Source: Acidobacteriaceae bacterium
Lineage (GTDB): Bacteria > Acidobacteriota > Terriglobia > Terriglobales > Acidobacteriaceae
Reading direction: 5' to 3'
Assembly (NCBI GenBank): GCA_003131585.1
Contig: PKVW01000021.1
Span: 55,354-119,353, forward strand
DNA: 64,000 nt
Numbering within the stretch: position 1 is the first letter of the stretch; each line of letters opens with the position of its first letter. The notes beneath the pieces are model-generated. The model was given only the letters and a program-made list of their open reading frames with translations. It did no database searches and was not told where the DNA came from. Below, one piece after another: positions 1 through 7,602 of the stretch. The position numbers and the translations under genes are program-made.

Positions 1-154
1 GGCTAGAGCATAACCAATGTCACGGCCCTTTCAATTTTTCTCCGCTTTTTTGTTTCTGACCGTTCTGCAATATTCCTTGAAAGAGATTTGCGACAAACGT
101 TTATCCTCTGCTGGCAGACACCGACCCGTCCTTTTCGCGCGAATGGAGATCTTT

Positions 155-1378
155 ATGCCGCGCCTTCTTGTCGTCATCGCCCTTGCGCTTTGTCTCATAT
201 CCCTGCCCGCAATGTGCCAGCAGCCGAACGGCACCGCGCCGGGCCATTATATGTTTGCCTGGACGGGCGATGTAGCGAAAAACGGTAACGACTTTCTCGC
301 GGTGATCGACGCCGACCCAGCCTCCCCATCTTATGGTCGTCTCGTGACCACCGTCGCCACAGATCAGCCAACCAAACTGGTCCATCACACCGAATACATC
401 ATGCCTGCGAGTGGCATGCTCTTCGCCAACGATCACGATGCCGGCCGCACCTTCATTTTCGATGTGCGTGACCCGCTCCATCCCAGGATCGCGGCTTCGT
501 TCACGGACATGGCTGGCTACATGCATCCGCACTCCTACCTTCGGCTGCCCGATGGCCACGTTCTGGCCACCTTTCAGCACTCGCGCGACAGTATGAATCC
601 GGAGTCCCTGGGCAAGCATGGTGGCCTGGTCGAGATCGATGACACTGGCAAGGTGATTCGCTCGGCCAGCAGCGCCGATCCGGCATTTCCCGATGCGTTG
701 CTCACGCCTTATAGCCTGGTGGTTCTCCCCGAACTCGACCGCGTGGTTTCTACGAATTCCGCCATGGACGACGAAGATTTGTTCCGCGGACTCACCTACC
801 AGGTCTGGCGGCTTTCCGATCTTAAGCTGTTAAAGACCATGTACCTCGATGAAGGAGATAATCACTACGGCGAGATCAGTCCGGAAGAACCGCGGCTTGG
901 CCCCGACGGAGCCATTTATGTACAAACACTCGCCTGTGGCCTCGAGCGCATCACCGGTGTCAGTTCCGATGAACCTAAGTCGCAATTGGTCTATTCGTTT
1001 CCTGCCTCGTTCTGCGGCGTCCCTACCATTGTTGGCCATTATTTACTGCAGAGCGTTTCCTACCTTCACAGCGTGATCGTGCTGGATATTGCAAATGGAG
1101 CGAAGCCGGCGGAGGTCTCCAGACTTAAATTCGACGATCGCTATTATCCGCACTGGACCGGCTGGGACCCGAAAACGCATCGCATCGTGGTCACCAGCGG
1201 CGGCAGCGGCGATCCCCGGCTTTATCTGCTGAAGCTGGACTTGTCGAACGGGGCGGTCTCCATGGACAAGGCTTTCCGCGACGCCGACGGAAAGCCTGGC
1301 TTCAACTTCGCCGACCGAAATTGGCCGCATGGATGGAAGGGATCGGGCCAGCCCCACGGAGTTGTTTTCTCTCGCTGA
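155..1378 (+). CDS. Exported selenium-binding / methanethiol oxidase-like protein
   Basis: About 407 aa. The ORF opens at 17, but I choose ATG 155: GGAGA lies just upstream and the protein then begins with a signal peptide (MPRLLVVIALALCLISLPA). The body resembles the SBP56/SELENBP1 family, whose bacterial members include periplasmic copper-dependent methanethiol oxidases. Histidine motifs expected for metal binding are visible: HHTEY near the N-terminus, HPHSY in the middle and GQPHGVV at the C-terminus. The start YMFAWTGDVAKNGNDFLAVI and the repeated DVRDP-type strands fit a seven-bladed propeller. The family is clear; the substrate (methanethiol or another thiol) is inferred. It stands alone, convergent with the minus-strand genes that follow. 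Confidence 0.75.
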   Translation: MPRLLVVIALALCLISLPAMCQQPNGTAPGHYMFAWTGDVAKNGNDFLAVIDADPASPSYGRLVTTVATDQPTKLVHHTEYIMPASGMLFANDHDAGRTFIFDVRDPLHPRIAASFTDMAGYMHPHSYLRLPDGHVLATFQHSRDSMNPESLGKHGGLVEIDDTGKVIRSASSADPAFPDALLTPYSLVVLPELDRVVSTNSAMDDEDLFRGLTYQVWRLSDLKLLKTMYLDEGDNHYGEISPEEPRLGPDGAIYVQTLACGLERITGVSSDEPKSQLVYSFPASFCGVPTIVGHYLLQSVSYLHSVIVLDIANGAKPAEVSRLKFDDRYYPHWTGWDPKTHRIVVTSGGSGDPRLYLLKLDLSNGAVSMDKAFRDADGKPGFNFADRNWPHGWKGSGQPHGVVFSR

Positions 1379-1534
1379 CCCCTCACGATGCGCGAACTCG
1401 CAACCTCCCGCGCTCGCCGCAAAATCGACTTACTTGCGGTCTCCCTTCCTGTGGCATAATCTCACGCGGTATTCGGTCAAAGAAATCGCACTGACGCGAA
1501 TGCCCAGAGGCAGAATCGCAATGGCCAAGGATCT

Positions 1535-1807
1535 CTACGCGGCGACTGCGCCGGCAATCATTTCATCGACGTAGCACCAGATCCATTCCTCTCCAGGCTC
1601 GACCGAGCGCATCACCGGATGGCTGCTCTGATGAAAATGTTTGGTGGCATGCTTATTCTTCGACGAGTCGCAGCAGCCCACGTGTCCGCATAACATGCAC
1701 ATCCGCAGGTGAACCCACGTGTCCCCGATTTTGACGCAGTCCTCACAAACGTGCTGGTCGGTGGTCGTGATCTTGATCTGATCCAGGTGCTTGCATTTCT
1801 TTGACAT
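1535..1807 (-). CDS. UBP-type zinc finger protein
   Basis: 90 aa, essentially one ZnF-UBP domain. The Cys/His ligands are visible as KKCKHLD, HVCEDCVKIGDTWVHLRMC, LCGHVGCCDSS, HATKHFH and HPV. In eukaryotes this fold binds the ubiquitin C-terminus; in bacteria it occurs as a small stand-alone protein of unknown role. It lies 36 bp downstream of the DUF5996 gene on the same strand, so the two are probably co-transcribed. Family assignment is firm; function is unknown. Confidence 0.8.
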   Translation of the reverse strand: MSKKCKHLDQIKITTTDQHVCEDCVKIGDTWVHLRMCMLCGHVGCCDSSKNKHATKHFHQSSHPVMRSVEPGEEWIWCYVDEMIAGAVAA

Positions 1808-1843
1808 TTCCAGCTCCCGACAGTTTCGTTCAGCATTTGTCGA

Positions 1844-2758
1844 TCAGGCTCTTTCCAGTTCCTTCCGGTCCCATTGCCCGAGATTGGCGCCCGCCTCGTA
1901 CGTGCTGTGCAGGAAGCTGAGCAGCGCCTCCCGGGGTGAGGCGGCGCGGCGCACATCGTCGTACATCAGGAGAAACTCCTTCAGCTTCGGATGGTAGAAA
2001 GCCGCCGCTGGCCGCACCTTTTGTTCGGCGAACCCGGGAGGCTCAGGCGCTGCATAGGCATAGAACGCGGCGCCTTTGATGTCACCACCGCCCGGCCAGA
2101 ATCCCGCGCTGATCGCCTCATGCGAGTAGGCTTCGCGCGTAATGAGGTCGGCTCCCGCGCGTTCCGGAGCGCGCCGCCCGGAAAAGCGCGTCACCGCCAG
2201 GTCGAAGCTTCCCCAGAAGAAATGCACTGGACTGTCCTTGCCGATGAAGCCGGCGCGAAATTCCTTGAAGACGGTATCGCACGAGACCAATATCTGCCAG
2301 AAGCGGTGCGCGTATTCGGGATCATAGGAGGCGTGCTGCGTATCGCCCTCGAAGCGCACAGGGTTCGGCACTTCGCAAGGCATGGTCCAGATTTTCACTT
2401 CAATGCCCAGCGACTGCAAGGCAGACATGAATTCGGCGTAGAAGTCGGCGACCGATCGCGGCTTCAGCGCCAGAGTCTTCGACGAATCCCAGCCGGTCTC
2501 GATGGTCAGACTATGGTCGATAAAATCGAACTGAACCTCGAAAATCCCGTCACCATAAGGAATCGCGGAAGTGGTGAGCCCTCGCGCATTGACATACAGC
2601 GGAACTTCCCACCAGTGATTGACCCGCGGGCTTAGCGCCAGCCGCACCTTGCCCACAACCTGCGTCCACATGTGGAGTGTGGCGTAAGTGTCCTGCCATG
2701 CCTCGAGCCTCAATTCGGGCCAGGATTCCTGGTTCGAGCTGTAGGGATGCGCGGCCAT
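1844..2758 (-). CDS. DUF5996 family protein
   Basis: 304 aa. The N-terminal half (SWPELRLEAWQDTYATLHMW, then NHWWEVPLYVNARGLTTSAIPYG) and the C-terminal Trp/Gly-rich part (VHFFWGSFDLAVTRFSGRRAP, GFWPGGGDIKGAAFYAYAAPEP) match DUF5996 as I know it. There is no signal peptide or membrane segment. The function is unknown. It is the upstream gene of a likely two-gene unit with the UBP zinc-finger protein. Confidence 0.75.
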   Translation of the reverse strand: MAAHPYSSNQESWPELRLEAWQDTYATLHMWTQVVGKVRLALSPRVNHWWEVPLYVNARGLTTSAIPYGDGIFEVQFDFIDHSLTIETGWDSSKTLALKPRSVADFYAEFMSALQSLGIEVKIWTMPCEVPNPVRFEGDTQHASYDPEYAHRFWQILVSCDTVFKEFRAGFIGKDSPVHFFWGSFDLAVTRFSGRRAPERAGADLITREAYSHEAISAGFWPGGGDIKGAAFYAYAAPEPPGFAEQKVRPAAAFYHPKLKEFLLMYDDVRRAASPREALLSFLHSTYEAGANLGQWDRKELERA

Positions 2759-2820
2759 AGCGAAACCTCCCGCTTTCGACCTAAGTTTCTACAAGCTGTC
2801 TCATAAATCGTTTCGGGAAG

Positions 2821-2840
2821 GGCACGGCCTCAGCCGTGCC
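2821..2840. repeat. REP-like hairpin GGCACGGC/GCCGTGCC
   Basis: A perfect 8-bp stem with a 4-nt loop, immediately downstream of sequence that continues into CGGGCTTTAGCCC. It looks like part of the same class of short palindromic intergenic repeats seen elsewhere in the window. Confidence 0.55.
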
Positions 2841-2975
2841 GCCCAGAGCCAATAAAGACGCGGGCTTTAGCCCTTGGGGCATTCGGCGGCTTACTCCTCC
2901 GGTTCATTGCCAGACGGTTTCTCGAAAAATGCGCAAATGGATTACCGCCCGGAAATGATAACACCGTTGCCTTCT

Positions 2976-3043
2976 GATTTTGGGTGGTGCAGGATTTTGG
3001 GTAGTACATGATTCTGGGTGGCGCAGGATTTCGGGTGGCGCAG
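2976..3043. repeat. 17-bp tandem repeat, four copies
   Basis: Units start at 2976, 2993, 3010 and 3027 with consensus GATTTTGGGTGGCGCAG. The last unit merges into the dispersed palindrome at 3027-3097. The unit equals the end of that palindromic element (TTTTGGGTGGCGCAG), so one end of the element seems to have been tandemly amplified. Confidence 0.85.
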
Positions 3044-3097
3044 CGCTTCCAGCGCTGCGATAACTGCCCGCCAATCCTGCGGGCTTTTAGCCCCCGA
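3027..3097 (-). repeat. Dispersed palindromic repeat, family A (copy D)
   Basis: Read on the minus strand it is GGGGGCTAAAAGCCC, about 21 nt of spacer, then TCGCAGCGCTGGAAGCGCTGCG and CCACCC. The same layout occurs at 15548-15614, 16384-16449 and 17110-17172. The core CGCAGCGCT-gga-AGCGCTGCG is a perfect hairpin. Confidence 0.75.
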
Positions 3098-3112
3098 GTA
3101 CTTACCGCCGCG

Positions 3113-4117
3113 TCACTTCTTCTTCGCCGGCAAATACTTCTTCTCAATCGACGCCACGACCACGTAGTTCGGGTCCACCATTTCATTCAAATGAATCTTC
3201 GCAACTTTCGACAGCAGCTCATAAGCGTCCAGTTCCGACAAGCCATAATCCTTGTGGATCCAATGCACAAGCTCGGTAAACGCGATTCGCAGCGCGTCGT
3301 CCAGCGGACGGTAGGCGCCCACGGTCATGATGGCATCGTCGTTCTCAAACTGCGGCCAGGCGATGGTGCGGCCCTTGATCACGCTCAACTGCACTCGCGC
3401 CTTCAGCGGAACTTCGATGGCGGTGCCGGCGATTTCTCCATCGCCCATGGCGGCGTGTCCGTCGCCGATGTAGAACAGTCCACCCTTCACGTTCACCGGA
3501 AAATAAACCGTGTTGCCCACGCTGGCTTCGGGCGAATCCATGTTGCCGCCGAATTCGGCGGGAACCACTGAGCTGCGCGCCTCGCCATTGGCGGGCGCGA
3601 CTCCGATGCAGCCGAAGAAAGGATGCATGGGAATCTTCACCGAGAAATCGGAATCGAGCGCCTTGAACGTGGCCGTGTTCGCCGCATGATCGATGGGATA
3701 GAACCAGATGCGCTCAGGCAGCGGCGCATGCAGCATCGGCGTGTAGTTGGTCTCATTGAGCGCGCCAAATCCCGGAGCGAACGCGCCCGCGCCGGTATCG
3801 CCGTCTACCTGCAGATCGAGAATCTTCGCTACGAGCGTGTCCCCCGGCTCCGCACCTTCGACGAAAAATGGCCCGGTCAGCGGATTGTCGCCCTTCGCCA
3901 TGCTGAGCGTGTCCCCCGGTTTCTTCAGCACGTTGCCAAAGCAATCGAGCGTGTTGGTGTCAAGAATGTCGCCCGACCTCAAATGCGCCACCGGTTCGGC
4001 CGTCGCGAACAAGTACTTCACATTGGCGTTAGTGGCGGCGTAGTGTACTGTATTTTGCGCAGATGCGGCTTGCGCGGCGACAATCAGCAGCAGGACTGCC
4101 GAGACACGAGCAATCAC
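3113..4117 (-). CDS. Exported acetamidase/formamidase family protein
   Basis: 334 aa with a signal peptide (MIARVSAVLLLIVAAQAASA) followed by the FmdA/AmdA-type beta-rich fold. Family features include DTLVAKILDLQVDGDTG, HPFFGCIGVAPANGEARS, EFGGNMDSPEASVGNTVYFPV and GDGHAAMGDGEIAGTAIE. Family members hydrolyse formamide or short amides to the acid and ammonia. Export would place the activity in the periplasm, which is unlike the cytoplasmic formamidases. Substrate specificity cannot be read from sequence. The C-terminus ends in Lys-rich KKYLPAKKK. Confidence 0.8.
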   Translation of the reverse strand: MIARVSAVLLLIVAAQAASAQNTVHYAATNANVKYLFATAEPVAHLRSGDILDTNTLDCFGNVLKKPGDTLSMAKGDNPLTGPFFVEGAEPGDTLVAKILDLQVDGDTGAGAFAPGFGALNETNYTPMLHAPLPERIWFYPIDHAANTATFKALDSDFSVKIPMHPFFGCIGVAPANGEARSSVVPAEFGGNMDSPEASVGNTVYFPVNVKGGLFYIGDGHAAMGDGEIAGTAIEVPLKARVQLSVIKGRTIAWPQFENDDAIMTVGAYRPLDDALRIAFTELVHWIHKDYGLSELDAYELLSKVAKIHLNEMVDPNYVVVASIEKKYLPAKKK

Positions 4118-4288
4118 AGGGATCCTCCGGAGTATTCTTCATTTTACCTTGGTCATTCCGAATCGGGCTGAAAGCCCGCTCCGCGACTATCTTGGTTTTC
4201 CCACGCGGTGCGCGACTCGTCAACGCGCGACCCGCTTCTCTTCGCTACCTCGCGTTGTCTACTAAACATGAGACACACGCCATACACA

Positions 4289-4942
4289 CTAATCAGATAT
4301 GGAAAAACGCTGCGCGGTCTTCTTCTTGGCATAGAACGTCCGCGCTTTGGCGCGGTTGCCGCACTGCTGCATGCTGCACCAGCGGCGGTGGTGATTCTTG
4401 CTACTGTCGAGAAAGAGCCACTGGCAGGTGGGCGACGAACAGGCGCGCACCAGCGCCAGATCGCTCGAGCCGAGCAGATCCGCGGCCGCGCGGGCGATCG
4501 GCCACAGCATCGCGGGCAACGAAGACTTTAGGTCTTCGAAGCGCCACTCGCAACGTCCCTCGCGTTGCGCCAGCCGCGAATGCAGCGCCGCGTCGTGGAT
4601 ATTCGCATTGAGTCTGTCCATCGCCAGTTGCGGCGCGGTTTTCTGATTCATCACAGCCGAAAAGATGGCGTAGAGGGCCTCGCGCAAATTGATGGCGCGG
4701 CGCATCGCCTCCGCGGCCTCATCGGGCATAAGGTGAACGCGCTCGAAGAAGTAATCAAGCTGCTCCGCGGTAAGGATGCCCGTGTCTTCGCCGAAGCGCG
4801 CCAGTTCGTAATAGGACGTCAGCAACTCCTTTGGTTTGGCGCTGGGACGATTGTCGAGCGTGTTGATAAAATCAAGGCAGACGTTTCCTCCGACTAGCTC
4901 GAATTTCGGTGGCCGTCGTCTCCCGGGTTTGGTTTCTGTCAT
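4289..4942 (-). CDS. ABATE/CGNR zinc-finger transcriptional regulator
   Basis: 217 aa. The N-terminal ABATE-type domain starts GGNVCLDFINTLDNR. The C-terminal CGNR zinc finger has its four Cys in CSSPTCQWLF and RRWCSMQQCGNRAKA, a presumed DNA-binding element. Such proteins are treated as stress-linked regulators. It is divergent from the EamA transporter gene, and the 259-bp gap between them carries a clear inverted repeat (5073-5100), so control of the transporter is a reasonable inference. Confidence 0.8.
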   Translation of the reverse strand: MTETKPGRRRPPKFELVGGNVCLDFINTLDNRPSAKPKELLTSYYELARFGEDTGILTAEQLDYFFERVHLMPDEAAEAMRRAINLREALYAIFSAVMNQKTAPQLAMDRLNANIHDAALHSRLAQREGRCEWRFEDLKSSLPAMLWPIARAAADLLGSSDLALVRACSSPTCQWLFLDSSKNHHRRWCSMQQCGNRAKARTFYAKKKTAQRFSISD

Positions 4943-5072
4943 GGAATCAGACCGATCAAGTCTCCGATGTTAGCGCGCGTGCGCCTGCACCATGACCGGT
5001 GCAATCGTCTCCAAGTCGTCTAACCACTAAAAGCAATTTGACCAGTTATACGAAGTCCATTATTATTCTCTA

Positions 5073-5100
5073 TAACCTGTGAATACAGTTTTACAGGTTA
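5073..5100. promoter_or_regulatory. Inverted repeat, candidate operator
   Basis: TAACCTGT-12 nt-ACAGGTTA is a perfect 8-bp inverted repeat, with a nested CTGT-gaat-ACAG inside. It lies in the divergent gap between the CGNR regulator and the EamA transporter, about 100 bp before the transporter start. The AT-rich setting suits a promoter region. That CGNR protein binds here is inference. Confidence 0.5.
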
Positions 5101-5105
5101 ACACG

Positions 5106-5148
5106 CCGAGATGGTTTTTTCCACTGTTTCGGCGATCCATCATCTCGG
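5106..5148. repeat. Second inverted repeat in the CGNR-EamA gap
   Basis: CCGAGATG ... CATCTCGG, 8-bp arms separated by 27 nt. It could be a second operator half-site pair or an mRNA leader stem of the transporter gene. No evidence separates these. Confidence 0.3.
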
Positions 5149-5201
5149 ATTCTGGACCCGACTCGCGAAGGCAAGATAATACTTAGTTAGGAGGTAGAAC
5201 C

Positions 5202-6192
5202 GTGATCGTCGCTGAGCCACGCAAAGCCGCGAGCGCGCATGATCGAAGTCACGCCATCAAGCTGGCGCTGGCCTTCGTAGCAATCTACGTCATATGGGGA
5301 TCGACCTACCTCGCGATCCGCTATACGGTGGAAACGATTCCGCCGCTGGTGGCGGCGGGGATCCGGCACTCGATTGCGGGCGGGATCATGCTCACATGGG
5401 CCTGGTGGCGCGGATTTCGTCCGACGCGGCAGCAATGGATGGCGGGATTTGGGTTGGGCGCGCTCTTCTTTTTAATCGGGCATGGGACGCTGCACTGGGC
5501 GGAGCAGTACGTGGCATCGGGGCTGGCGGCGCTGCTGATCGCGACCGAGCCGATGTTCATTCTGGTGCTGGGCTGGATGATGGGGCAGCGGAAGATCAGC
5601 CGAATAAGCGCTCTGGGCCTGGGTTTAGGCGTGGCGGGCGTGGCCATGCTGACGGGAGCGGAACTTACTGTAAAAGGTTCGAGCCTGTGGGGATTGCTGG
5701 CGGTGCTTCTGGGTTCTTTGTCGTGGTCGTTTGGCGTGGTGATTTCGCCGAAGCTCAAGCTGCCCACTGACGCGTTGGGACGAACGGCGCTGCCGACGAT
5801 CTTGCGGTGCGCTGATGCTGCTGGTTGCCGCGGGCGTTATGGGCGAGTTCCAGCAGACGCACTGGTCGAGCATCTCGCTGCGGTCTGTGTTTGGGCTGGG
5901 ATATCTGATCACGTTTGGGTCGGTGGTGGCGTTCACGGCTTACATGTGGCTGCTGCAGCACTGTCCGCCGGCGCTGGTGGCGACGCATACCTATGCGAAT
6001 CCCGTGGTGGCGGTGATTCTGGGATGGCTGTTGGCGCGCGAGCCGTTGACGATGCGTATTGTGCTGGCGTCTGTGGCAATTCTGGGAGCGATTGTGCTGA
6101 TCCGGCGGGGCGAACAAGCCATGCTGGCCACGGATCCGCAGGCCGCGGCTAGGTTTGAGGAAGATGACGCCGCGGGCGTAAGGAGCGCGTAA
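5202..6192 (+). pseudogene. EamA/DMT-family permease (YedA-like), frameshifted
   Basis: The reading frame starts at GTG 5202 behind a strong AGGAGGT and encodes the N-terminal EamA repeat (LAFVAIYVIWGSTYLAIRYT through LSWSFGVVISPKLKLP). Near 5795-5803 the homology moves to another frame, where it continues as SCGALMLLVAAGVMGEFQQ, FGSVVAFTAYMWLLQH and a final helix ending at 6192. Original-frame codons after the shift run to 6152 as non-homologous sequence. Joined, the two parts give a normal ~330-aa, ten-helix drug/metabolite exporter. One extra base (or two missing) would explain it: either a recent pseudogene or a sequencing error. Confidence 0.75.
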
Positions 6193-6257
6193 TGAGCCGC
6201 CACGTCTGGCCTGGGACGACGACGGCGGCGCACCCGCGCGGCATCTCTACTTACTTG

Positions 6258-6611
6258 CTACGAATAGGGTGCGGCGCGCCGATTCTGAATGCGATGCTGC
6301 CGCATCTCATTCTGCTGATGAGTGCGGATTCGCAGAGCGGACCGCGGCTTGCCCGTGCAAAGCAGAACGAAGCCCGACTCCCGATCTTGAGGATAGTAAT
6401 CCACTGAGTCTGACTGATCCACATTGCCGGGACCGTCGAGACGGCCGGCACATGTCAGACATCGTCCCTGATGGCACAGTGCGGGCAGCACGATGCCGGC
6501 TTTGAACGCGGCATCCCAAATGTGCTCTTCGCGGCCGACCAGGATGGAGCGCTCATCGTCATTATCGGGTAACACCAGGACGACCTGAAAGGCGGTTGGG
6601 TCAGGCTTCAT
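6258..6611 (-). CDS. Plant-type [2Fe-2S] ferredoxin
   Basis: 117 aa from ATG 6611; the ORF track's 6626 start is a TTG five codons earlier. The cluster motif is C-x4-C-x2-C (CHQGRCLTC) with the fourth Cys in LLCTGKP, the standard plant-type spacing. It is an electron carrier of about the usual size with a short basic C-terminal tail. It sits downstream of the DpsL-type ferritin gene on the same strand, separated by a strong hairpin; a link to iron reduction or release is inference. Confidence 0.8.
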   Translation of the reverse strand: MKPDPTAFQVVLVLPDNDDERSILVGREEHIWDAAFKAGIVLPALCHQGRCLTCAGRLDGPGNVDQSDSVDYYPQDRESGFVLLCTGKPRSALRIRTHQQNEMRQHRIQNRRAAPYS

Positions 6612-6642
6612 ACGTTTTCCCAGCAAGTCTTTTTTCCCGAGT

Positions 6643-6670
6643 CCTGCCTGGCGCTTGGGCGCCAGGCAGG
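6643..6670. repeat. Strong hairpin between dpsL-like and ferredoxin genes
   Basis: CCTGCCTGGCGC-ttgg-GCGCCAGGCAGG, a perfect 12-bp GC-rich stem. On the minus (transcribed) strand no T-run follows, so it is not a classic terminator. It could be an mRNA stabiliser or a REP-like element that lowers ferredoxin expression relative to the ferritin. Confidence 0.6.
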
Positions 6671-6686
6671 GACTTGGGAGTGGCGA

Positions 6687-7307
6687 TCAGGGATTGTAGA
6701 AGGCTGCGTTCTTGCTGTAGGGAGCGTGTCCGGGCTCGCCGCGCCGGAAATGTCCGGACGGAATCGACTTGCCATCGCGTTCATGGGCCAGCAGTTCGAT
6801 GAACCAGGCTTCGTGCTCGATCTCCTCGTTAAGAATGCGGGAAGCCATGTCGTAGGTGCGAGGATCTTTGCCGAAAGTCATGTCGCAAATGGCGATCCAG
6901 CTGCGAATTGCGCAACGCTCCGATTCCAGCAGCAGAGTAAGGATATTCACCGCCGTGGGAGGGTCGGGCAACTTGGCTGCCGCACAACCGGCTAAGTCAT
7001 GAAAGGCCTTGAGATCGTTCGGCAGTTCGCCGCCGAGCTCATAAATTCGGGGCACAATCAGTTCCCAATGAGCGCGGTCTTCTAACCTTGCGTCCTCGCA
7101 GATCTCTTTATAGTCTTCGTGGCCGGCAAGGTGCATACGCAGGATCGTGTAGTAGTAATAGGTGCTGGCGAATTCCGCGGCTGCGTTCGCGATCAACATC
7201 GTGATTAACTTGCCGACGTCGACGCCACGGGCGGCAATCACTTCGACGCCCACGCGTTGCGTGACGTCGCCGTACTTTACGACTGGTGTTTTCTGTTTTT
7301 CCGGCAT
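6687..7307 (-). CDS. DpsL-type thioferritin (Dps-like ferritin)
   Basis: 206 aa. The protein matches the archaeal/bacterial Dps-like thioferritin group rather than classic Dps. Visible features are [18 protein letters not shown], a carboxylate cluster in [32 protein letters not shown] with the group's paired cysteines (C-x7-C), and [13 protein letters not shown]. The C-terminal [14 protein letters not shown] is also typical. The role is to oxidise and store iron while consuming peroxide in the cytoplasm. A ferredoxin gene lies directly downstream on the same strand. Confidence 0.85.
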   Translation of the reverse strand: MPEKQKTPVVKYGDVTQRVGVEVIAARGVDVGKLITMLIANAAAEFASTYYYYTILRMHLAGHEDYKEICEDARLEDRAHWELIVPRIYELGGELPNDLKAFHDLAGCAAAKLPDPPTAVNILTLLLESERCAIRSWIAICDMTFGKDPRTYDMASRILNEEIEHEAWFIELLAHERDGKSIPSGHFRRGEPGHAPYSKNAAFYNP

Positions 7308-7397
7308 GCGGATCTCCTTATCGTTTGAGTGTATCGTAACCGATAATAACGTGCAGGTCTGGCAGAGTCTTCTTTGGCGAGGGCCGACACGAACTGG

Positions 7398-7530
7398 CTA
7401 GCGGGGCAGGTCGCGTTTGCGGAGGTAGTCGATGAACATTTGCTCGACCGGCTTGTCGTAGGCCCATGAGGGCGCGGCGGGCGGTGTGTCCGCTGACGAA
7501 GTGGCAAACTTCTTCGGCGAGGCCGTGCCG
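7398..7530 (-). pseudogene. phoU 3'-end relic (fragment 1)
   Basis: On the minus strand this encodes LAEEVCHFVSGHTARRALM, then after a one-base shift AYDKPVEQMFIDYLRKRDLPR and a stop, which is the look of a PhoU C-terminus. Only about 45 codons remain and there is no start. It is roughly 80% identical at DNA level to fragment 2 at 10275-10460; the two lie either side of the Ser/Thr kinase gene. PhoU is the phosphate-signalling accessory protein of PhoR systems. Confidence 0.6.
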
Positions 7531-7602
7531 GAGAGGCCATTCGTTGACTAGCCCATGCCGCGTCCGTAAGATGAAGCGACCTGAAAACTATTCATCTCCC
7601 GC

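Larger units (their letters stand above)
2759..3112. other. Gene-free interval rich in palindromic and tandem repeats
   Basis: About 350 bp between the DUF5996 and acetamidase genes with no credible ORF. It holds a perfect hairpin GGCACGGC-ctca-GCCGTGCC (2821-2840) followed by CGGGCTTTAGCCC, a fourfold 17-bp tandem repeat (2976-3043), and a dispersed palindromic repeat (3027-3097) also found around hyuA and dinB. I see no promoter in it that I would defend. Confidence 0.7.

Noticed and set aside
4155-4200. GGGCTGAAAGCCCG motif as another family A repeat
   Set aside because: Only the short GCTNAAAGCCC part is present; the CGCAGCGCT hairpin and CCACCCAAAA end are missing.
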